A stretch of DNA of 64,000 nt from Gimesia fumaroli (GTDB lineage Bacteria; Planctomycetota; Planctomycetia; Planctomycetales; Planctomycetaceae): NCBI RefSeq assembly GCF_007754425.1, contig NZ_CP037452.1, positions 5,986,164 through 6,050,163 on the forward strand, in the 5' to 3' direction. The notes under the pieces were generated by a model. The model was given only the letters and a program-made list of their open reading frames with translations, did no database searches and was not told where the DNA came from. Of this stretch, positions 1-8,617 are shown one piece after another (the first letter of the stretch is position 1; every line of letters begins with the position of its first letter). Position numbers and translations under genes: made by a program.

Positions 1-331
1 CTCCTTTCAGAAAGATGATCAGAACTGAAACCGCATAGGTGACCGCCATCAAAGCCAGGGACAGCGTTTGTGGATCGGAAGACGCGCCTTGCAGAAACGG
101 AACCCAGGCGGCGACGCAGATGGAAAGTGACAAGCCGCAGACCAGTCGAAAACTCGGGACCAGATTGCGAACCGTCAGTAAGTCTGTGATTTCCCAACTG
201 CCTCTGACAATTAACAGGCAGCTGAGTCCCAACAAATAAGGTGCGCTGACTCCCGCACGCTGATCCAGATAGAACAATCCAAACAACAGGGGAATCAGGA
301 TTGCAGAAATCAGTAACCGCCAGCCCAGCAT
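1..331 (-). CDS. cdsA: Phosphatidate cytidylyltransferase-like protein (CDP-diglyceride synthetase), N-terminal part, cut by window edge
   Basis: The frame starts at an ATG read leftwards from base 331 and runs off the window after about 110 codons. The visible protein is very hydrophobic. It opens MLGWRLLISAILIPLLFGLF, followed by a charged turn (YLDQRAG) and further membrane segments, as expected for the N-terminal helices of CdsA. CdsA makes CDP-diacylglycerol from phosphatidate and CTP in the inner membrane. The start lies only 6 bp beyond the stop of uppS on the same strand, and uppS-cdsA is a very common bacterial pair, so they are probably co-transcribed. The catalytic C-terminal signature lies outside the window, so the name rests on hydropathy, start sequence and synteny. 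Confidence 0.72.
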   Translation of the reverse strand, partial: MLGWRLLISAILIPLLFGLFYLDQRAGVSAPYLLGLSCLLIVRGSWEITDLLTVRNLVPSFRLVCGLSLSICVAAWVPFLQGASSDPQTLSLALMAVTYAVSVLIIFLKG

Positions 332-337
332 GCTGCG

Positions 338-1102
338 TTATCCTTTCAACCCACCGAAGCGGCGGTCCCGGGCAGCGAAGTCACGCAGTGCCTGCCAGAA
401 ATCAGAAACAGAGAAGTCAGGCCAATAGGTTTCGGTGACCCACAGTTCGGCATAGCTGATCTGCCACAATAGAAAATTACTGACCCGCATTTCCCCGGCC
501 GTGCGGATCACCAGATCGGGATCGGGCATGCCGGCGGTATAAAGGTGCGATGAAATCACCTCTTCATCGATCTCGTCTGCTTTGAGATTTCCCTGTTCAA
601 CTTCGGAGACGATCGATTTGACAGCGTCCACAATTTCGGAGCGACTGCCATAATTGAGCGCCAGGCAGAGTTGCATGCCTGTGTTTTCCTGGCTCTCACG
701 GATCGTTTTATCGACTTCAGCGAGCACATCCTTGGGAAGATCGCTGCGACGACCAATCGTCGTGAAGCGGATATTCTGACGCATGATTTCTTCCCGTTCA
801 CCGATGACAAACTTTTTTAAGAGCTGCATCAGCAGGTTTAATTCCAATGCGGGACGTTTCCAATTCTCGCTACTGAGACAGTACAGCGTCAGTTGTTCGA
901 TGCCCAGTCGCGTCGATTCTTCGACCACGGTGCGGACACTGTTGACTCCCTGGCGGTGTCCCTCAATTCGTGGAAATCCACGACGCGACGCCCACCGACC
1001 ATTGCCATCCATAATAATGGCGATATGCCGCGGTAGCTGTCGGGACTCTAAGCCAAGCGATTCCCCATCCTGTTCCGAAATGGCGGGCACAATTTGCCTC
1101 AC
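338..1102 (-). CDS. uppS: Isoprenyl transferase (undecaprenyl diphosphate synthase)
   Basis: 254 residues, normal for cis-prenyltransferases. The active-site block IIMDGNGRWASRRG near residues 29-42 carries the catalytic Asp and the phosphate-binding Gly-Asn-Gly-Arg, and is followed by GHRQG. Near the C terminus the second substrate block reads RTAGEMRVSNFLLWQ, the Arg-rich diphosphate site (RTSGExRLSNF in most homologues), followed by the usual aromatic segment ending WPDF. The enzyme condenses isopentenyl diphosphate units onto farnesyl diphosphate to make the C55 carrier lipid used in cell-wall and polysaccharide export. It precedes the cdsA-like gene by 6 bp on the same strand. About 210 bp separate it from csrA upstream. 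Confidence 0.95.
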   Translation of the reverse strand: MRQIVPAISEQDGESLGLESRQLPRHIAIIMDGNGRWASRRGFPRIEGHRQGVNSVRTVVEESTRLGIEQLTLYCLSSENWKRPALELNLLMQLLKKFVIGEREEIMRQNIRFTTIGRRSDLPKDVLAEVDKTIRESQENTGMQLCLALNYGSRSEIVDAVKSIVSEVEQGNLKADEIDEEVISSHLYTAGMPDPDLVIRTAGEMRVSNFLLWQISYAELWVTETYWPDFSVSDFWQALRDFAARDRRFGGLKG

Positions 1103-1160
1103 AGTGATTGATAGTTTGAAGGACGTGTTTGCCTGATTTTAGCAGACTTCACAATACGAG

Positions 1161-1178
1161 TAGAGAGAAAACTCTCTA
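1161..1178. repeat. Small perfect inverted repeat in uppS upstream region
   Basis: TAGAGAG (1161-1167), loop AAAA, CTCTCTA (1172-1178). It lies about 60 bp before the uppS start. It could be an operator or a weak RNA hairpin in the uppS leader; nothing else supports a role. Confidence 0.3.
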
Positions 1179-1222
1179 GCCTTACCTATTGTGAGAAATT
1201 ATCGCAAAAACGCCAAGGCTGC

Positions 1223-1240
1223 GCGGCGAGAAAGCGCCGC
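1223..1240 (-). terminator. Possible csrA terminator hairpin
   Basis: GC-rich stem GCGGCG (1223-1228) / CGCCGC (1235-1240) with a 6-nt loop, about 75 bp after the csrA stop as read on the minus strand. A GTTTTTG tract follows on that strand but only about 14 nt beyond the stem, so this is a weak intrinsic terminator at best. Confidence 0.35.
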
Positions 1241-1313
1241 TTCTTTAGAGAATGAACGGGAGACAACGTCCTGTTCAGATCATCTACAGTGATTTCTGTT
1301 CGTATGGGGTAAA

Positions 1314-1514
1314 TCACCCACCGATTTGAACAGACTCAAGTTCCTCAGCCTCAACAGACTGATCCAGGTAGACAACTTTCTCCCAGTAAGCAGGTTCTGC
1401 CCCGGGAGTTTCAATCGACAGTTTTACACGATCCCCAAATACTTCAAGCACTTTAACAACCGTATGTTCCCCGATGAGGATACTCTCATTCGCTTCACGA
1501 GAGATAATATGCAT
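1314..1514 (-). CDS. csrA: CsrA-family carbon storage regulator, divergent RNA-binding end
   Basis: 66 residues, the usual CsrA size. The N-terminal half matches the family well: an MxIxxR start, NESILIG in place of GETLMIG, then VKVLEVFGDRVKLSIETP in place of the VTVLGVKGNQVRIGVNAP strand block. CsrA dimers bind GGA motifs in mRNA leaders and control translation and stability. The second RNA-contact region, VHREEI in E. coli (Val42, His43, Arg44), reads AYWEKV here, so the key Arg44 is Trp. The C-terminal tail is acidic rather than basic. A GAGG element 7-8 bases before the ATG serves as ribosome-binding site. Membership of the fold looks sound. Classical GGA-RNA binding is doubtful, and a protein-binding role in the style of FliW/CsrA switching is possible. 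Confidence 0.85.
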   Translation of the reverse strand: MHIISREANESILIGEHTVVKVLEVFGDRVKLSIETPGAEPAYWEKVVYLDQSVEAEELESVQIGG

Positions 1515-1562
1515 TCGCTCGCCTCAAAGATAATTCAGAAATGAATCTGTAGACATTGTGAA

Positions 1563-1589
1563 AAGTTATTGTAAGACACATTTTGTCAA
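1563..1589 (-). promoter_or_regulatory. csrA: Candidate promoter for csrA
   Basis: On the minus strand a perfect TTGACA (1589-1584) is followed after 15 bp by TAACTT (1568-1563), about 50 bp upstream of the csrA start, in a markedly AT-rich gap. The spacing is 2 bp short of ideal and the -10 element is poor. Confidence 0.3.
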
Positions 1590-1801
1590 ACTGCTATCAG
1601 AAGGACAAGCGGAAACCAAACAAAAAATGAAACGAATTTAATGCCGTTTCTTTTCAGCGAAAATCACTTGACAAATTCAGTTTCATCATTTCTACACATT
1701 TTCATACGTCGCCAATAATTGAATGATACATCAATTAATTGATTTTGTTGATGTCTTGACGTCGCGTAGAAAACGAAAGAAATAAATGAACGTCAGGCGA
1801 T

Positions 1802-2317
1802 TCACTTTTTCCCTTCCGCCCGTTTACGTCGAAAAAACTCCTGCAGTATCGTGCGGCATTCTTCCTGCATCACACCACTGATCACGGTGCTCTGATGATT
1901 CAATCGTGTGTCGCTGGTAATTTGAAATAATGAGTGACAGGCGCCTGCTTTTTCATCCGCTGTCCCATAGATCACCAGCGGAATGCGCGACTGAATAATC
2001 GCCCCGGCACACATCGGACAAGGCTCCAGCGTGACATACAAAATACAGTCGGAAAGCCGCCATGAACCGAGAGACTCGGCGGCCTGGGTAATGGCAATCA
2101 TCTCGGCATGTGCCGTCGGGTCGCTTAGCATTTCGCGCTGATTATGCGCGGCTGCAATGATCCGATCCTGATAGACAATCACAGCGCCGACAGGCACTTC
2201 ATCTTCTTCAAATGCCGCACGTGCTTCATCATAGGCAAACCGCATCCAACTCGTATGCAGTTGCAGCAAGTCTCGGTCGCCGGGAGAAAAACCGGGGTCG
2301 TCAGGTCGGTCGATCAT
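1802..2317 (-). CDS. tadA: tRNA-specific adenosine deaminase (A34 to inosine)
   Basis: 171 residues of the cytidine/deoxycytidylate deaminase superfamily. The zinc site is complete: HAEM (His70, and Glu72 as proton shuttle) and [10 protein letters not shown] (Cys100, Cys103). The surrounding sequence, with VPVGAVIV before it and [16 protein letters not shown] leading into it, is typical of TadA. TadA deaminates the wobble adenosine of tRNA-Arg(ACG) in the cytoplasm and is usually essential. The first ~20 residues ([16 protein letters not shown]) extend beyond the E. coli start and could be a local extension; Met25 is an alternative start. It stands alone. The csrA gene on the same strand lies 287 bp downstream across AT-rich DNA. 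Confidence 0.93.
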   Translation of the reverse strand: MIDRPDDPGFSPGDRDLLQLHTSWMRFAYDEARAAFEEDEVPVGAVIVYQDRIIAAAHNQREMLSDPTAHAEMIAITQAAESLGSWRLSDCILYVTLEPCPMCAGAIIQSRIPLVIYGTADEKAGACHSLFQITSDTRLNHQSTVISGVMQEECRTILQEFFRRKRAEGKK

Positions 2318-2578
2318 CTTAATGACACTTCTTTATATATGTTTCTTTAGGAAAGAACTCTCATCATCTTCGCACAACATAAACCAGATCTGGCTGGAAT
2401 GAAAGTCGCGTCGAAACTTTCTCCAGATTGAGACGTGGATTCCAATTCTGATTGGTAACCGGTTGGATTGGTCCAATCAATGGCTTCCAGTTTGAGATTC
2501 TTCTGCCGCTTCGTTTACAATATGAGTTTGCAGTGAATCACTCAGATCAACAATCCTCTCAGTTCAAGGTCCTCCCTT

Positions 2579-3994
2579 ATGCGCGGCATCGTAATCAGTT
2601 ATTCAATCCTTCTGATCATCGGTCTTCTAGTGATTTCCTCGCAACCAGGAAAATCACAGGACAGTCAATCGCCAGTTCTTGCAACAGCGACGCCGACTCT
2701 TCAATCGTTTGGCGTTGCGGGAGACGGAGTTACTGACGATACCGCCGCCATCCAGCGCGCTGTCGACTCGGGAGAATGCCAGATCATGTTTCCCAAAGGC
2801 GTCTACCGTATCACGAAAACCATCAGCATCGATCTGGACAAACTGGGACCGACCTCGATTAGTGGCGATGGCACCGCCACCATCATTATGGCGGGCGCCG
2901 GTCCCGCGTTTCGCTTCATCGGCACGCACGAAGGAACCGCCAGTCCAAAGACGGTCAAAGAAAATGTCTGGTTGAAGCAACGTTCTCCACTTGTGGACGG
3001 CTTGGAAATCGTGGGCGATCATCCGGATGCCTGTGGCATTGAAGCAACGGGAACCATGCAGATTACCCTGACCCGACTCACGATCCGCCGCGCGCTGCAT
3101 GGAATTCACTTTGTCAAACGCAATCGAAATCTGATCGTTTCCAACTGTCATATTTATCAGAACCGCGGTGCCGGTATCTTTTACGATCACGTCAATATCC
3201 ATCAGTCCAATATAGTTGGCTGTCACATTTCCTATAACGCAGGCGGCGGTGTTGTCGTCCGCAAGGGTGATATTCGCAACATTCATATCGGCACGTGTGA
3301 TATTGAAGGCAACATGGGAGATGAGAACTCCGAACCGACGGCCAATGTACTGATCGATTCGGAAGGCGCCTCGGTGGGAGAAATCGCCATCGTCGGTAAC
3401 ACCATTCAACACGATCACTTTGCCCCCGGCTCCGCCAATATTCGCATCAACGAACACGCCCGCATTCGACCGCATTCCGAAGAATACCGCGATGGCAACA
3501 TCACCATCGCCGACAATGTTCTCTCTGACGTGCAGACCAACATCGAAGTCACCAGCGCCCGCGGAGTAACCATTACCGGCAACACGATGTGGAAAGGTTA
3601 CTCGCACAATATTCGTGTCGACGACTGTCGGAACATTCTCGTTTCCAATAACGTGCTGGATCGCAATCCCCGTTATCACTACGCTGACGGCAGCACCGCC
3701 CAGGTCGGTATGCTCTTTACGAATTGCGATGGCTGCACCATCAGCGGCAACCATATCAATGGTACGGGCGATGAAACCGCGGCGTTCGAAATCCGTGATT
3801 CCCGCCGCATGAATGTGACAAACTGCACCATCCTCGATTACGCGAAAGAGGGACTGTTGCTGAAAAACGTTTCCGACAGTCGCATCTCTGATTGTTTGAT
3901 TCGCAGCGATCTGCGGGGAAGTGAAAACGCCCAGGCCATCCAGATCATCGGCGGCAAGGATAATCAAATCGTGAACAACCTTTATAAAAAATAA
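2579..3994 (+). CDS. Secreted right-handed parallel beta-helix protein (pectate lyase 3-like)
   Basis: 471 residues with an N-terminal signal sequence (MRGIVISYSILLIIGLLVIS). The mature start has the classic pectate-lyase-3/GH28-type opening: FGVAGDGVTDDTAAIQRAVD, then FPKGVYRITKTI. Repeated beta-helix rungs of the form ITIADNVLSDV, ITGNTMWKGYSHNIRV and ILVSNNVLDRNP run to the C terminus. Such proteins bind or cut polysaccharides (pectin, alginate, other uronates) or act as phage-tail-like glycan-binding helices. No catalytic residues can be assigned from sequence alone, so the substrate is unknown. No operon partner is visible; the next gene on the same strand begins 202 bp later. A fully overlapping open frame on the opposite strand is explained by codon bias. 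Confidence 0.85.
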   Translation: MRGIVISYSILLIIGLLVISSQPGKSQDSQSPVLATATPTLQSFGVAGDGVTDDTAAIQRAVDSGECQIMFPKGVYRITKTISIDLDKLGPTSISGDGTATIIMAGAGPAFRFIGTHEGTASPKTVKENVWLKQRSPLVDGLEIVGDHPDACGIEATGTMQITLTRLTIRRALHGIHFVKRNRNLIVSNCHIYQNRGAGIFYDHVNIHQSNIVGCHISYNAGGGVVVRKGDIRNIHIGTCDIEGNMGDENSEPTANVLIDSEGASVGEIAIVGNTIQHDHFAPGSANIRINEHARIRPHSEEYRDGNITIADNVLSDVQTNIEVTSARGVTITGNTMWKGYSHNIRVDDCRNILVSNNVLDRNPRYHYADGSTAQVGMLFTNCDGCTISGNHINGTGDETAAFEIRDSRRMNVTNCTILDYAKEGLLLKNVSDSRISDCLIRSDLRGSENAQAIQIIGGKDNQIVNNLYKK

Positions 3995-4196
3995 TCATAA
4001 AATAGAGTCCCAGGTTCACTAGCCGAGCCCCCCTCATCGCATCAAAATTTAATGTTCTGTAAGACCTGAAACAGTTTGACTCAGGTCAGGATGATGCCAT
4101 GTTGAACGGCCTCTGTCTTAAAATATTTGATCTTATTCCCAGTGGGATTTCACCGTTCCTACTGTTTATTATTCAATCGCTCAAGGAGTCTTTTCT

Positions 4197-5495
4197 ATGT
4201 CCCATCTGTCACGTCGTCACTTCCTGAAAAAATCGGTCTTCGGTGGACTCTTTATGGGGCTGAGTGCCAAAAGCTATCGTTCCACCTTCGCTGCAGTCCC
4301 GCCCAGCGAACGCGTTCGGATTGGCATGATCGGCGTCGGCAACCAGGGTGGACCACGGAACAACATGAAGTACTTCCTTAACAACATTGAAGCACTCTGT
4401 GATCTGGATCAAAACTATTTGTCGGAAGCAGACGAGTTTCTTAAGAAAAACGCGAACAAGTCCGCGATGATGACCGACGATTATCGCAGACTGCTCGATT
4501 CCAAAGACCTCGACGCTGTCGTCGTGACCGTTCCCGATCAATGGCACGCGAAGATGACCGTCGAAGCGTGTCGCGCCGGTAAAGACGTTTATTGTGAAAA
4601 GCCGCTGACGCTCGTTGTGGACGAAGGCCCCGTGATGATCGATGCAGCTCGCAAACACAATCGAGTAGTCCAGACGGGAACCATGCAACGCAGCGGCAAA
4701 GAGTTCAAGCTGGCCGTCGACCTGGTACAGTCCGGATTACTGGGCAAAATTCATACCGTGAATGTGACATTGCCCGGACCCAACTGGATCGCACGGGCCG
4801 GCAAACCTGTTCCCAACAGCGCACCGCCACAAGGCTTCGATTTTGATCGCTGGCTCGGACCGGCACCAGAGCGTCCTTACAACAAAAATCGGGTACACTA
4901 TCTGTTCCGCTTCTTCTGGGATTACAGTGGCGGACAGCAAACCAACTTTGGCGCCCACCATCTGGACATCGCACAATGGGGACTCGGCATGGATGAAAGT
5001 GGCCCAGTCAGTGCGGAAGGATCGGCTACATTCAACCCCGATGGCTGGTACGAAACTCCCGATTCCACCAACATCAAATACACGTACGACAACGGTGTCG
5101 TTCTCAACTGTCGTCAGGTTCCCGGCACGAAGAGTAAAAAACAGGGAACCGAGTTCGTCGGCGAAAAGGGCAGCCTGTTTGTCTATCGCGGCGGCATCAT
5201 CGCCAACCCACCCGAACTGTTGAAATCGGTCGACGTGCCAAAGATTGTGAACCGCGATGCCAATATCGCGCACGTGAACAATTTCCTGGACTGTATTAAG
5301 ACCCGCAAAAAACCTGCCGCCGACATCAGCATCGGACATCGCTCCGCAACGGTCTGTCACCTCGGCAACATCGCCGTTCGTACCGGCAAGAAGATCCAGT
5401 GGGATCCCAAACAGGAAACCATCGTCGGTGATACCGAAGCCGCTAAATGGCTCTCTAAAGAATACCGCAAACCATACGAACTGACTTCAACCTAG
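4197..5495 (+). CDS. Exported Gfo/Idh/MocA family NAD(P)-dependent oxidoreductase
   Basis: 432 residues. The leader SRRHFLKKSVFGG is a clear twin-arginine motif (S-R-R-x-F-L-K), so the protein is probably exported folded with its cofactor. The Rossmann fold begins at RIGMIGVGNQGGPR (about residue 42). VVVTVPDQWHAKM and the catalytic-loop motif VYCEKPLTL carry the Lys-Pro pair typical of the family. The C-terminal domain includes the GAHHLDIAQWGLG block. Family members oxidise, reduce or epimerise sugars, inositols or glycosides; TAT-exported versions are abundant in planctomycetes. AAGGAG stands 9 bases before the ATG and fixes the start. The substrate cannot be assigned. Its neighbours are also secreted proteins but no operon is evident. 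Confidence 0.9.
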   Translation: MSHLSRRHFLKKSVFGGLFMGLSAKSYRSTFAAVPPSERVRIGMIGVGNQGGPRNNMKYFLNNIEALCDLDQNYLSEADEFLKKNANKSAMMTDDYRRLLDSKDLDAVVVTVPDQWHAKMTVEACRAGKDVYCEKPLTLVVDEGPVMIDAARKHNRVVQTGTMQRSGKEFKLAVDLVQSGLLGKIHTVNVTLPGPNWIARAGKPVPNSAPPQGFDFDRWLGPAPERPYNKNRVHYLFRFFWDYSGGQQTNFGAHHLDIAQWGLGMDESGPVSAEGSATFNPDGWYETPDSTNIKYTYDNGVVLNCRQVPGTKSKKQGTEFVGEKGSLFVYRGGIIANPPELLKSVDVPKIVNRDANIAHVNNFLDCIKTRKKPAADISIGHRSATVCHLGNIAVRTGKKIQWDPKQETIVGDTEAAKWLSKEYRKPYELTST

Positions 5496-5522
5496 TTCGT
5501 TCTGGTAAAACGATCGAGTGTC

Positions 5523-5551
5523 GTGTGGCACCATTGGCTTGGCCAACGATG
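5523..5551 (+). repeat. Hairpin repeat family A, degenerate copy A1
   Basis: GTGTGGCACCATTGGCTTGG, then CCAACGATG. It shares the TGTGGCAC lead and the TTGGCTTG core with the better copies at 7440 and 22157, but its stem is imperfect. Confidence 0.5.
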
Positions 5552-5581
5552 AATTGAGATGAACGTACCGAACTAAAAAAT

Positions 5582-5610
5582 GTAGGGGGAGACCCATGTG
5601 TCTCCCCGTG
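5582..5610 (+). repeat. Hairpin repeat family B, copy B1
   Basis: GTAG followed by GGGGAGAC (5586-5593), loop CCATGT (5594-5599) and GTCTCCCC (5600-5607): a perfect 8-bp stem. The loop is the reverse complement of ACATGG, seen in copies B2 and B5. Confidence 0.7.
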
Positions 5611-5687
5611 TATTGACGCGTTTTTTATTGACGTTCGAATCGTTTCTACGCCCCACTGAAAGAATGAATCACATAGTCTATCGCCAG

Positions 5688-5717
5688 GCGAGCTGACACA
5701 TGGGTCAGACCCTACCC
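5688..5717 (-). repeat. Hairpin repeat family B, copy B2
   Basis: Opposite orientation to B1, 80 bp away. CTGAC, loop ACATGG, GTCAG, then the flanking ACCCTACCC that matches the GTAGGGG start of B1. The stem is only 5 bp. Confidence 0.6.
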
Positions 5718-5844
5718 TAACTGAGAATTTTCACCCTACCCCGAATTTCTTAACTTTCTTCAGTAGCGACCGGTTTTTGATTCTGCTTACAATACAGGAA
5801 ACGTTCCTCCTGTTTCCCACCTGATCATAATCGAGTTTTTCGCC

Positions 5845-7371
5845 ATGAACATGCTCTCCCTGTTATTCAAAGCATTCACACTTTGTGTTCTGATTCTTAC
5901 AACGACTCACATTCATGCTGCCGAGTCGCCACAGGTCAAAGTTGGCTTCGCGGAACGGGACATCACTCCCGAAATCGGCATGGAACAGCCCGGGGGTTAC
6001 GGGAAGTCGTTTCATCGTAAGTTTCACGATCCGTGCAAAGTGCGAGCGGCTGTGTTTGATAATGGCAAGAATGTCGTCGCCGTCGTCAGCTTGGATGCGC
6101 TGTTCATCCGCCGTGTCACCGTTGATGAAATTCGCAAACGGGTGGAAGCCAAATGCAAGATCCCGGCGACTTCGATTCTGCTGCACGCCACGCATTCGCA
6201 CTCGTCAGGTCCGATGGGCATGATCCTTCCCGGCGAATACGATCATGCTTCCGAGTTCGTGCAGGAGCTGGCGTATGAAAAATCATCGACGGCTGATCCC
6301 GCGTACCTGGAAACGGTCGTCGATCAGAGTGTCGATGCGATTTGCGAAGCTTATCAGAAACGAAATGCATCAGAGTGCGGTGCGGGCATAGGCATCGAAG
6401 AACAAGTCGCTTTCAACCGCCGATTCTTTATGCGAAACGGTTTGACGTTCACCCATCCGCGGCCCGGAAATCCCGATATTGTCAAACCCGCCGGTCCCGT
6501 TGATCCGGAAGTCGGTGTCATCGGCGTCTGGGATGAACAGGGACAGCTCAAAGGCTGTATCGTGAATTTCGTTTGTCATGCGACCACGAACCCCGGCGGT
6601 ATTTCGGCGAACTATATCTATTATGTCGAACAGGTCATTCGCGGCGTGTTTGGGAAAGATGTGGTTCTCGTTTTTCTGGCCGGTGCATCCGGCGATGTGA
6701 CGCAGGTTGATAACCTGTCGAAGTTCCAACGACGTCCGAGTGAAGAATCAGCCCGTTTTGTCGGCGGTCGCGTGGGGGCGGAAGCAGTGAAGGTGCTGCT
6801 CTCGATGCCGCGCGGCAACTTTGAAACGATCGCCAGCAAAACAAAAATGCTGCAGATTCCCCGCCGAAAACCAACGCCCGAACATATCAAAGAGGCCATT
6901 GAGATTGTGAAAGCGGGCCCCGCCAAGTCGAATGCGACGGACTGGGTTTTTGCCAAGGAAACCGTTTTACTCGATGCCCGTCTGCAAAAAGAACCGGTGG
7001 CCGATGTGGAAGTGCAAGCGGTTCAACTCGGCCCGGTTGTGTTACTGACCGACCCAGCGGAATTTTTCTGTCAGCTGGGCCTGGACATCAAAGAGGGAAG
7101 TCCGTTTCCAATGACGTTCCCGGTCTCGCTGGCGAACGGCTGTGTCGGTTATGTGCCGACGAAAGAAGCCTTCGACAAAAACGGTGGCGGCTATGAAACC
7201 CGTTTGACGGGATACAGCAATCTGATCATCACCGCGGGCCCTCAGATGGTTGACGCCGCGGTAGAACTTTCGAAACAGTTGACGCCCGATAAACTGCCCG
7301 AACGCCCGACTGCTCCGGTATTCAAGAATAATCCCTGGGCCTACGGCAGCCTGGCACCACAGTTGGATTAG
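5845..7371 (+). CDS. Secreted neutral/alkaline ceramidase-like hydrolase (N-terminal ceramidase domain)
   Basis: 508 residues with a signal peptide (MNMLSLLFKAFTLCVLILTT, cleaved near HAAES). The mature N terminus reads VGFAERDITPEIGMEQPGGYG, the standard opening of the neutral/alkaline non-lysosomal ceramidase domain. ATHSHSSGP supplies the zinc-type His cluster, and VNFVCHATTNPG and VFLAGASGDVTQ supply the other conserved blocks. True ceramidases hydrolyse the amide bond of ceramide. Planctomycetes carry many paralogues of this domain whose substrates are not known, so the exact activity is open. The C-terminal immunoglobulin-like domain of full ceramidases is missing; 508 residues fits the single-domain bacterial form. 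The gene stands alone, followed by repeat-bearing DNA. Confidence 0.85.
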   Translation: MNMLSLLFKAFTLCVLILTTTHIHAAESPQVKVGFAERDITPEIGMEQPGGYGKSFHRKFHDPCKVRAAVFDNGKNVVAVVSLDALFIRRVTVDEIRKRVEAKCKIPATSILLHATHSHSSGPMGMILPGEYDHASEFVQELAYEKSSTADPAYLETVVDQSVDAICEAYQKRNASECGAGIGIEEQVAFNRRFFMRNGLTFTHPRPGNPDIVKPAGPVDPEVGVIGVWDEQGQLKGCIVNFVCHATTNPGGISANYIYYVEQVIRGVFGKDVVLVFLAGASGDVTQVDNLSKFQRRPSEESARFVGGRVGAEAVKVLLSMPRGNFETIASKTKMLQIPRRKPTPEHIKEAIEIVKAGPAKSNATDWVFAKETVLLDARLQKEPVADVEVQAVQLGPVVLLTDPAEFFCQLGLDIKEGSPFPMTFPVSLANGCVGYVPTKEAFDKNGGGYETRLTGYSNLIITAGPQMVDAAVELSKQLTPDKLPERPTAPVFKNNPWAYGSLAPQLD

Positions 7372-7392
7372 TTTCAGAGGTCTTGTTTTTTG

Positions 7393-7423
7393 CTACCACG
7401 AAAAACAAGAAATCACACGAAAG
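7393..7423 (+). repeat. Dispersed repeat module C, copy C1
   Basis: CTACCACGAAAAACAAGAAA followed by TCACACGAAAG. Related copies lie at 9101-9132 (reverse complement) and 21886-21920. It sits just after the ceramidase-like gene and next to hairpin A2. Confidence 0.6.
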
Positions 7424-7439
7424 TTTAAAACGGTTGGGT

Positions 7440-7465
7440 GGTACTATTGGCTTGCCAATAGTACC
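7440..7465. repeat. Hairpin repeat family A, copy A2 (perfect)
   Basis: GGTACTATTGGC (7440-7451), TT, GCCAATAGTACC (7454-7465): a perfect 12-bp inverted repeat with a 2-nt loop. It lies between the convergent ends of the ceramidase-like gene and the beta-barrel gene and could fold in transcripts from either side. No T-tract follows, so it is not a standard terminator. Confidence 0.75.
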
Positions 7466-7561
7466 GGAAGATTTGTATTCCTGCTGCAAAATAACACACA
7501 AAATTCGGTGCTCCGAATCTTATTCGAGTACAGCAAGTAGAATTTGCATTGATTGATCTGC

Positions 7562-8617
7562 CTAGAAACGGATTCCAGAGCGCAGTAAGAGTGTGTTATC
7601 AATCTTGATGTCAGGTACGCTGTTGTCAAATTCAAACTTTCGGCCGAAGACGTAACCGATCTCTGCATTCAACGTCGTGCCACTGGAACCAAAGCTTCCC
7701 GGCTTTTTCGGGGGAGTGGATTCCCATCCCAAAACGAATCGCCACTCACGATAGTTAAGTCGTTCTCCCACGCCGTTGGCACGCCGGTAGGCCCATGTAC
7801 CTCCTGAGAAGCCGCCGCCGACATAGGCCCAATGCTGGCGCTGCTCTGTCTCCGATAAAAGCAGAGAGATTCTTGGACTGGGCAGCATCAAATTAACCTT
7901 GAGCGAAGGCCGCGGCTGCCAAATCGCCCCCAGGACCGGCAGAACCGGAACATCACTCTGACCGGTGGCGAGTGCCCCAAAAGCAAAATTCCAGGTTTCA
8001 TTAGGTCGATACATGGCAAACATGCCACCTCGTATCTGCCATGCCGTACTGCTCGTATTATTCATGTCCGACGCAAATGCACCATTGAGTGTATAACGTG
8101 CCATCCATTTTTCTTTGATTCGGCGCATCCATGACATCCCAAACGAAAACTCATTCAGACTCTGAGGCAAATCCATCGCAGCGGGCGCATCGATTTGCGT
8201 GAATGAATAACCGAGATTGATGAACGGAGGTGGTGGCCCGAAAATCGGGTAGACCGGTAGCTTCATTGACAAATCATAAGAACTGATTCCAACACCGTTC
8301 ACTTTTGGTTCCCATTCGGCCGAGCTGTCAAACCGCGGCTTCATGAGTGATTTCAAATCCGGAGATCTCTTTGAAACAGATGGTTCATCCGGATCAGATG
8401 CAAAAGGTTCTTCTGCCGGTGGGACAGGGCTCTCCAGCGGAAGCCCATCTTCCACACGAATACTGCGATCAGTCGGCAGGAATCCTGCCAGAACGGTTTC
8501 CGATGGTTCTGAAAGGAAAACATGACCCGGCGTTTCAGACTGCGCATGCAGACTCTGCTGGATACCAAACGGAAATCCGATCAGAGAGAGTATGAAGAAG
8601 AAACGTAGCGAGAACAT
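7562..8617 (-). CDS. Probable outer-membrane beta-barrel protein, resembles DUF6268
   Basis: 351 residues. A signal peptide (MFSLRFFFILSLIGFPFGI, cleaved near LHAQS) is followed by a Pro/Ser/acidic linker of roughly 80 residues. From about residue 105 there are alternating hydrophobic/polar strands with many Tyr, Trp and Phe: YSFTQIDAPAAM, FGMSWMRRIKEKW, WNFAFGALATGQSDVPVLP, LNAEIGYVFGRKFEF. The protein ends in SGIRF, a terminal Phe as in outer-membrane barrels. The order of strands, the PVLPVLGAIWQPRP block and the final LLLRSG resemble DUF6268, a family common in planctomycetes with no known function. The family call is from memory of its pattern. Surface or transport roles are guesses. Confidence 0.65.
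   Translation of the reverse strand: MFSLRFFFILSLIGFPFGIQQSLHAQSETPGHVFLSEPSETVLAGFLPTDRSIRVEDGLPLESPVPPAEEPFASDPDEPSVSKRSPDLKSLMKPRFDSSAEWEPKVNGVGISSYDLSMKLPVYPIFGPPPPFINLGYSFTQIDAPAAMDLPQSLNEFSFGMSWMRRIKEKWMARYTLNGAFASDMNNTSSTAWQIRGGMFAMYRPNETWNFAFGALATGQSDVPVLPVLGAIWQPRPSLKVNLMLPSPRISLLLSETEQRQHWAYVGGGFSGGTWAYRRANGVGERLNYREWRFVLGWESTPPKKPGSFGSSGTTLNAEIGYVFGRKFEFDNSVPDIKIDNTLLLRSGIRF

Larger units (their letters stand above)
5496..5844. other. Intergenic stretch holding three copies of the window's hairpin repeats
   Basis: This 349-bp gap contains one degenerate GGCTTGCC-core hairpin (5523-5551) and two ACATGG-loop hairpins in opposite orientation (5582-5610 and 5688-5717). No coding potential is visible. 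An AT-rich stretch before 5845 may hold the promoter of the following gene. Confidence 0.6.

Noticed and set aside
2654..3967. 437-codon open frame antisense to the beta-helix gene
   Set aside because: The plus-strand protein has a signal peptide and clear pectate-lyase-3 rungs. The antisense product is rich in Val/Asp/Ile/Gly from reversed codons and has no ribosome site or family motif.
4737..5360. 207-codon antisense frame inside the oxidoreductase gene
   Set aside because: Shadow of a strongly biased gene; no motif or start signal.
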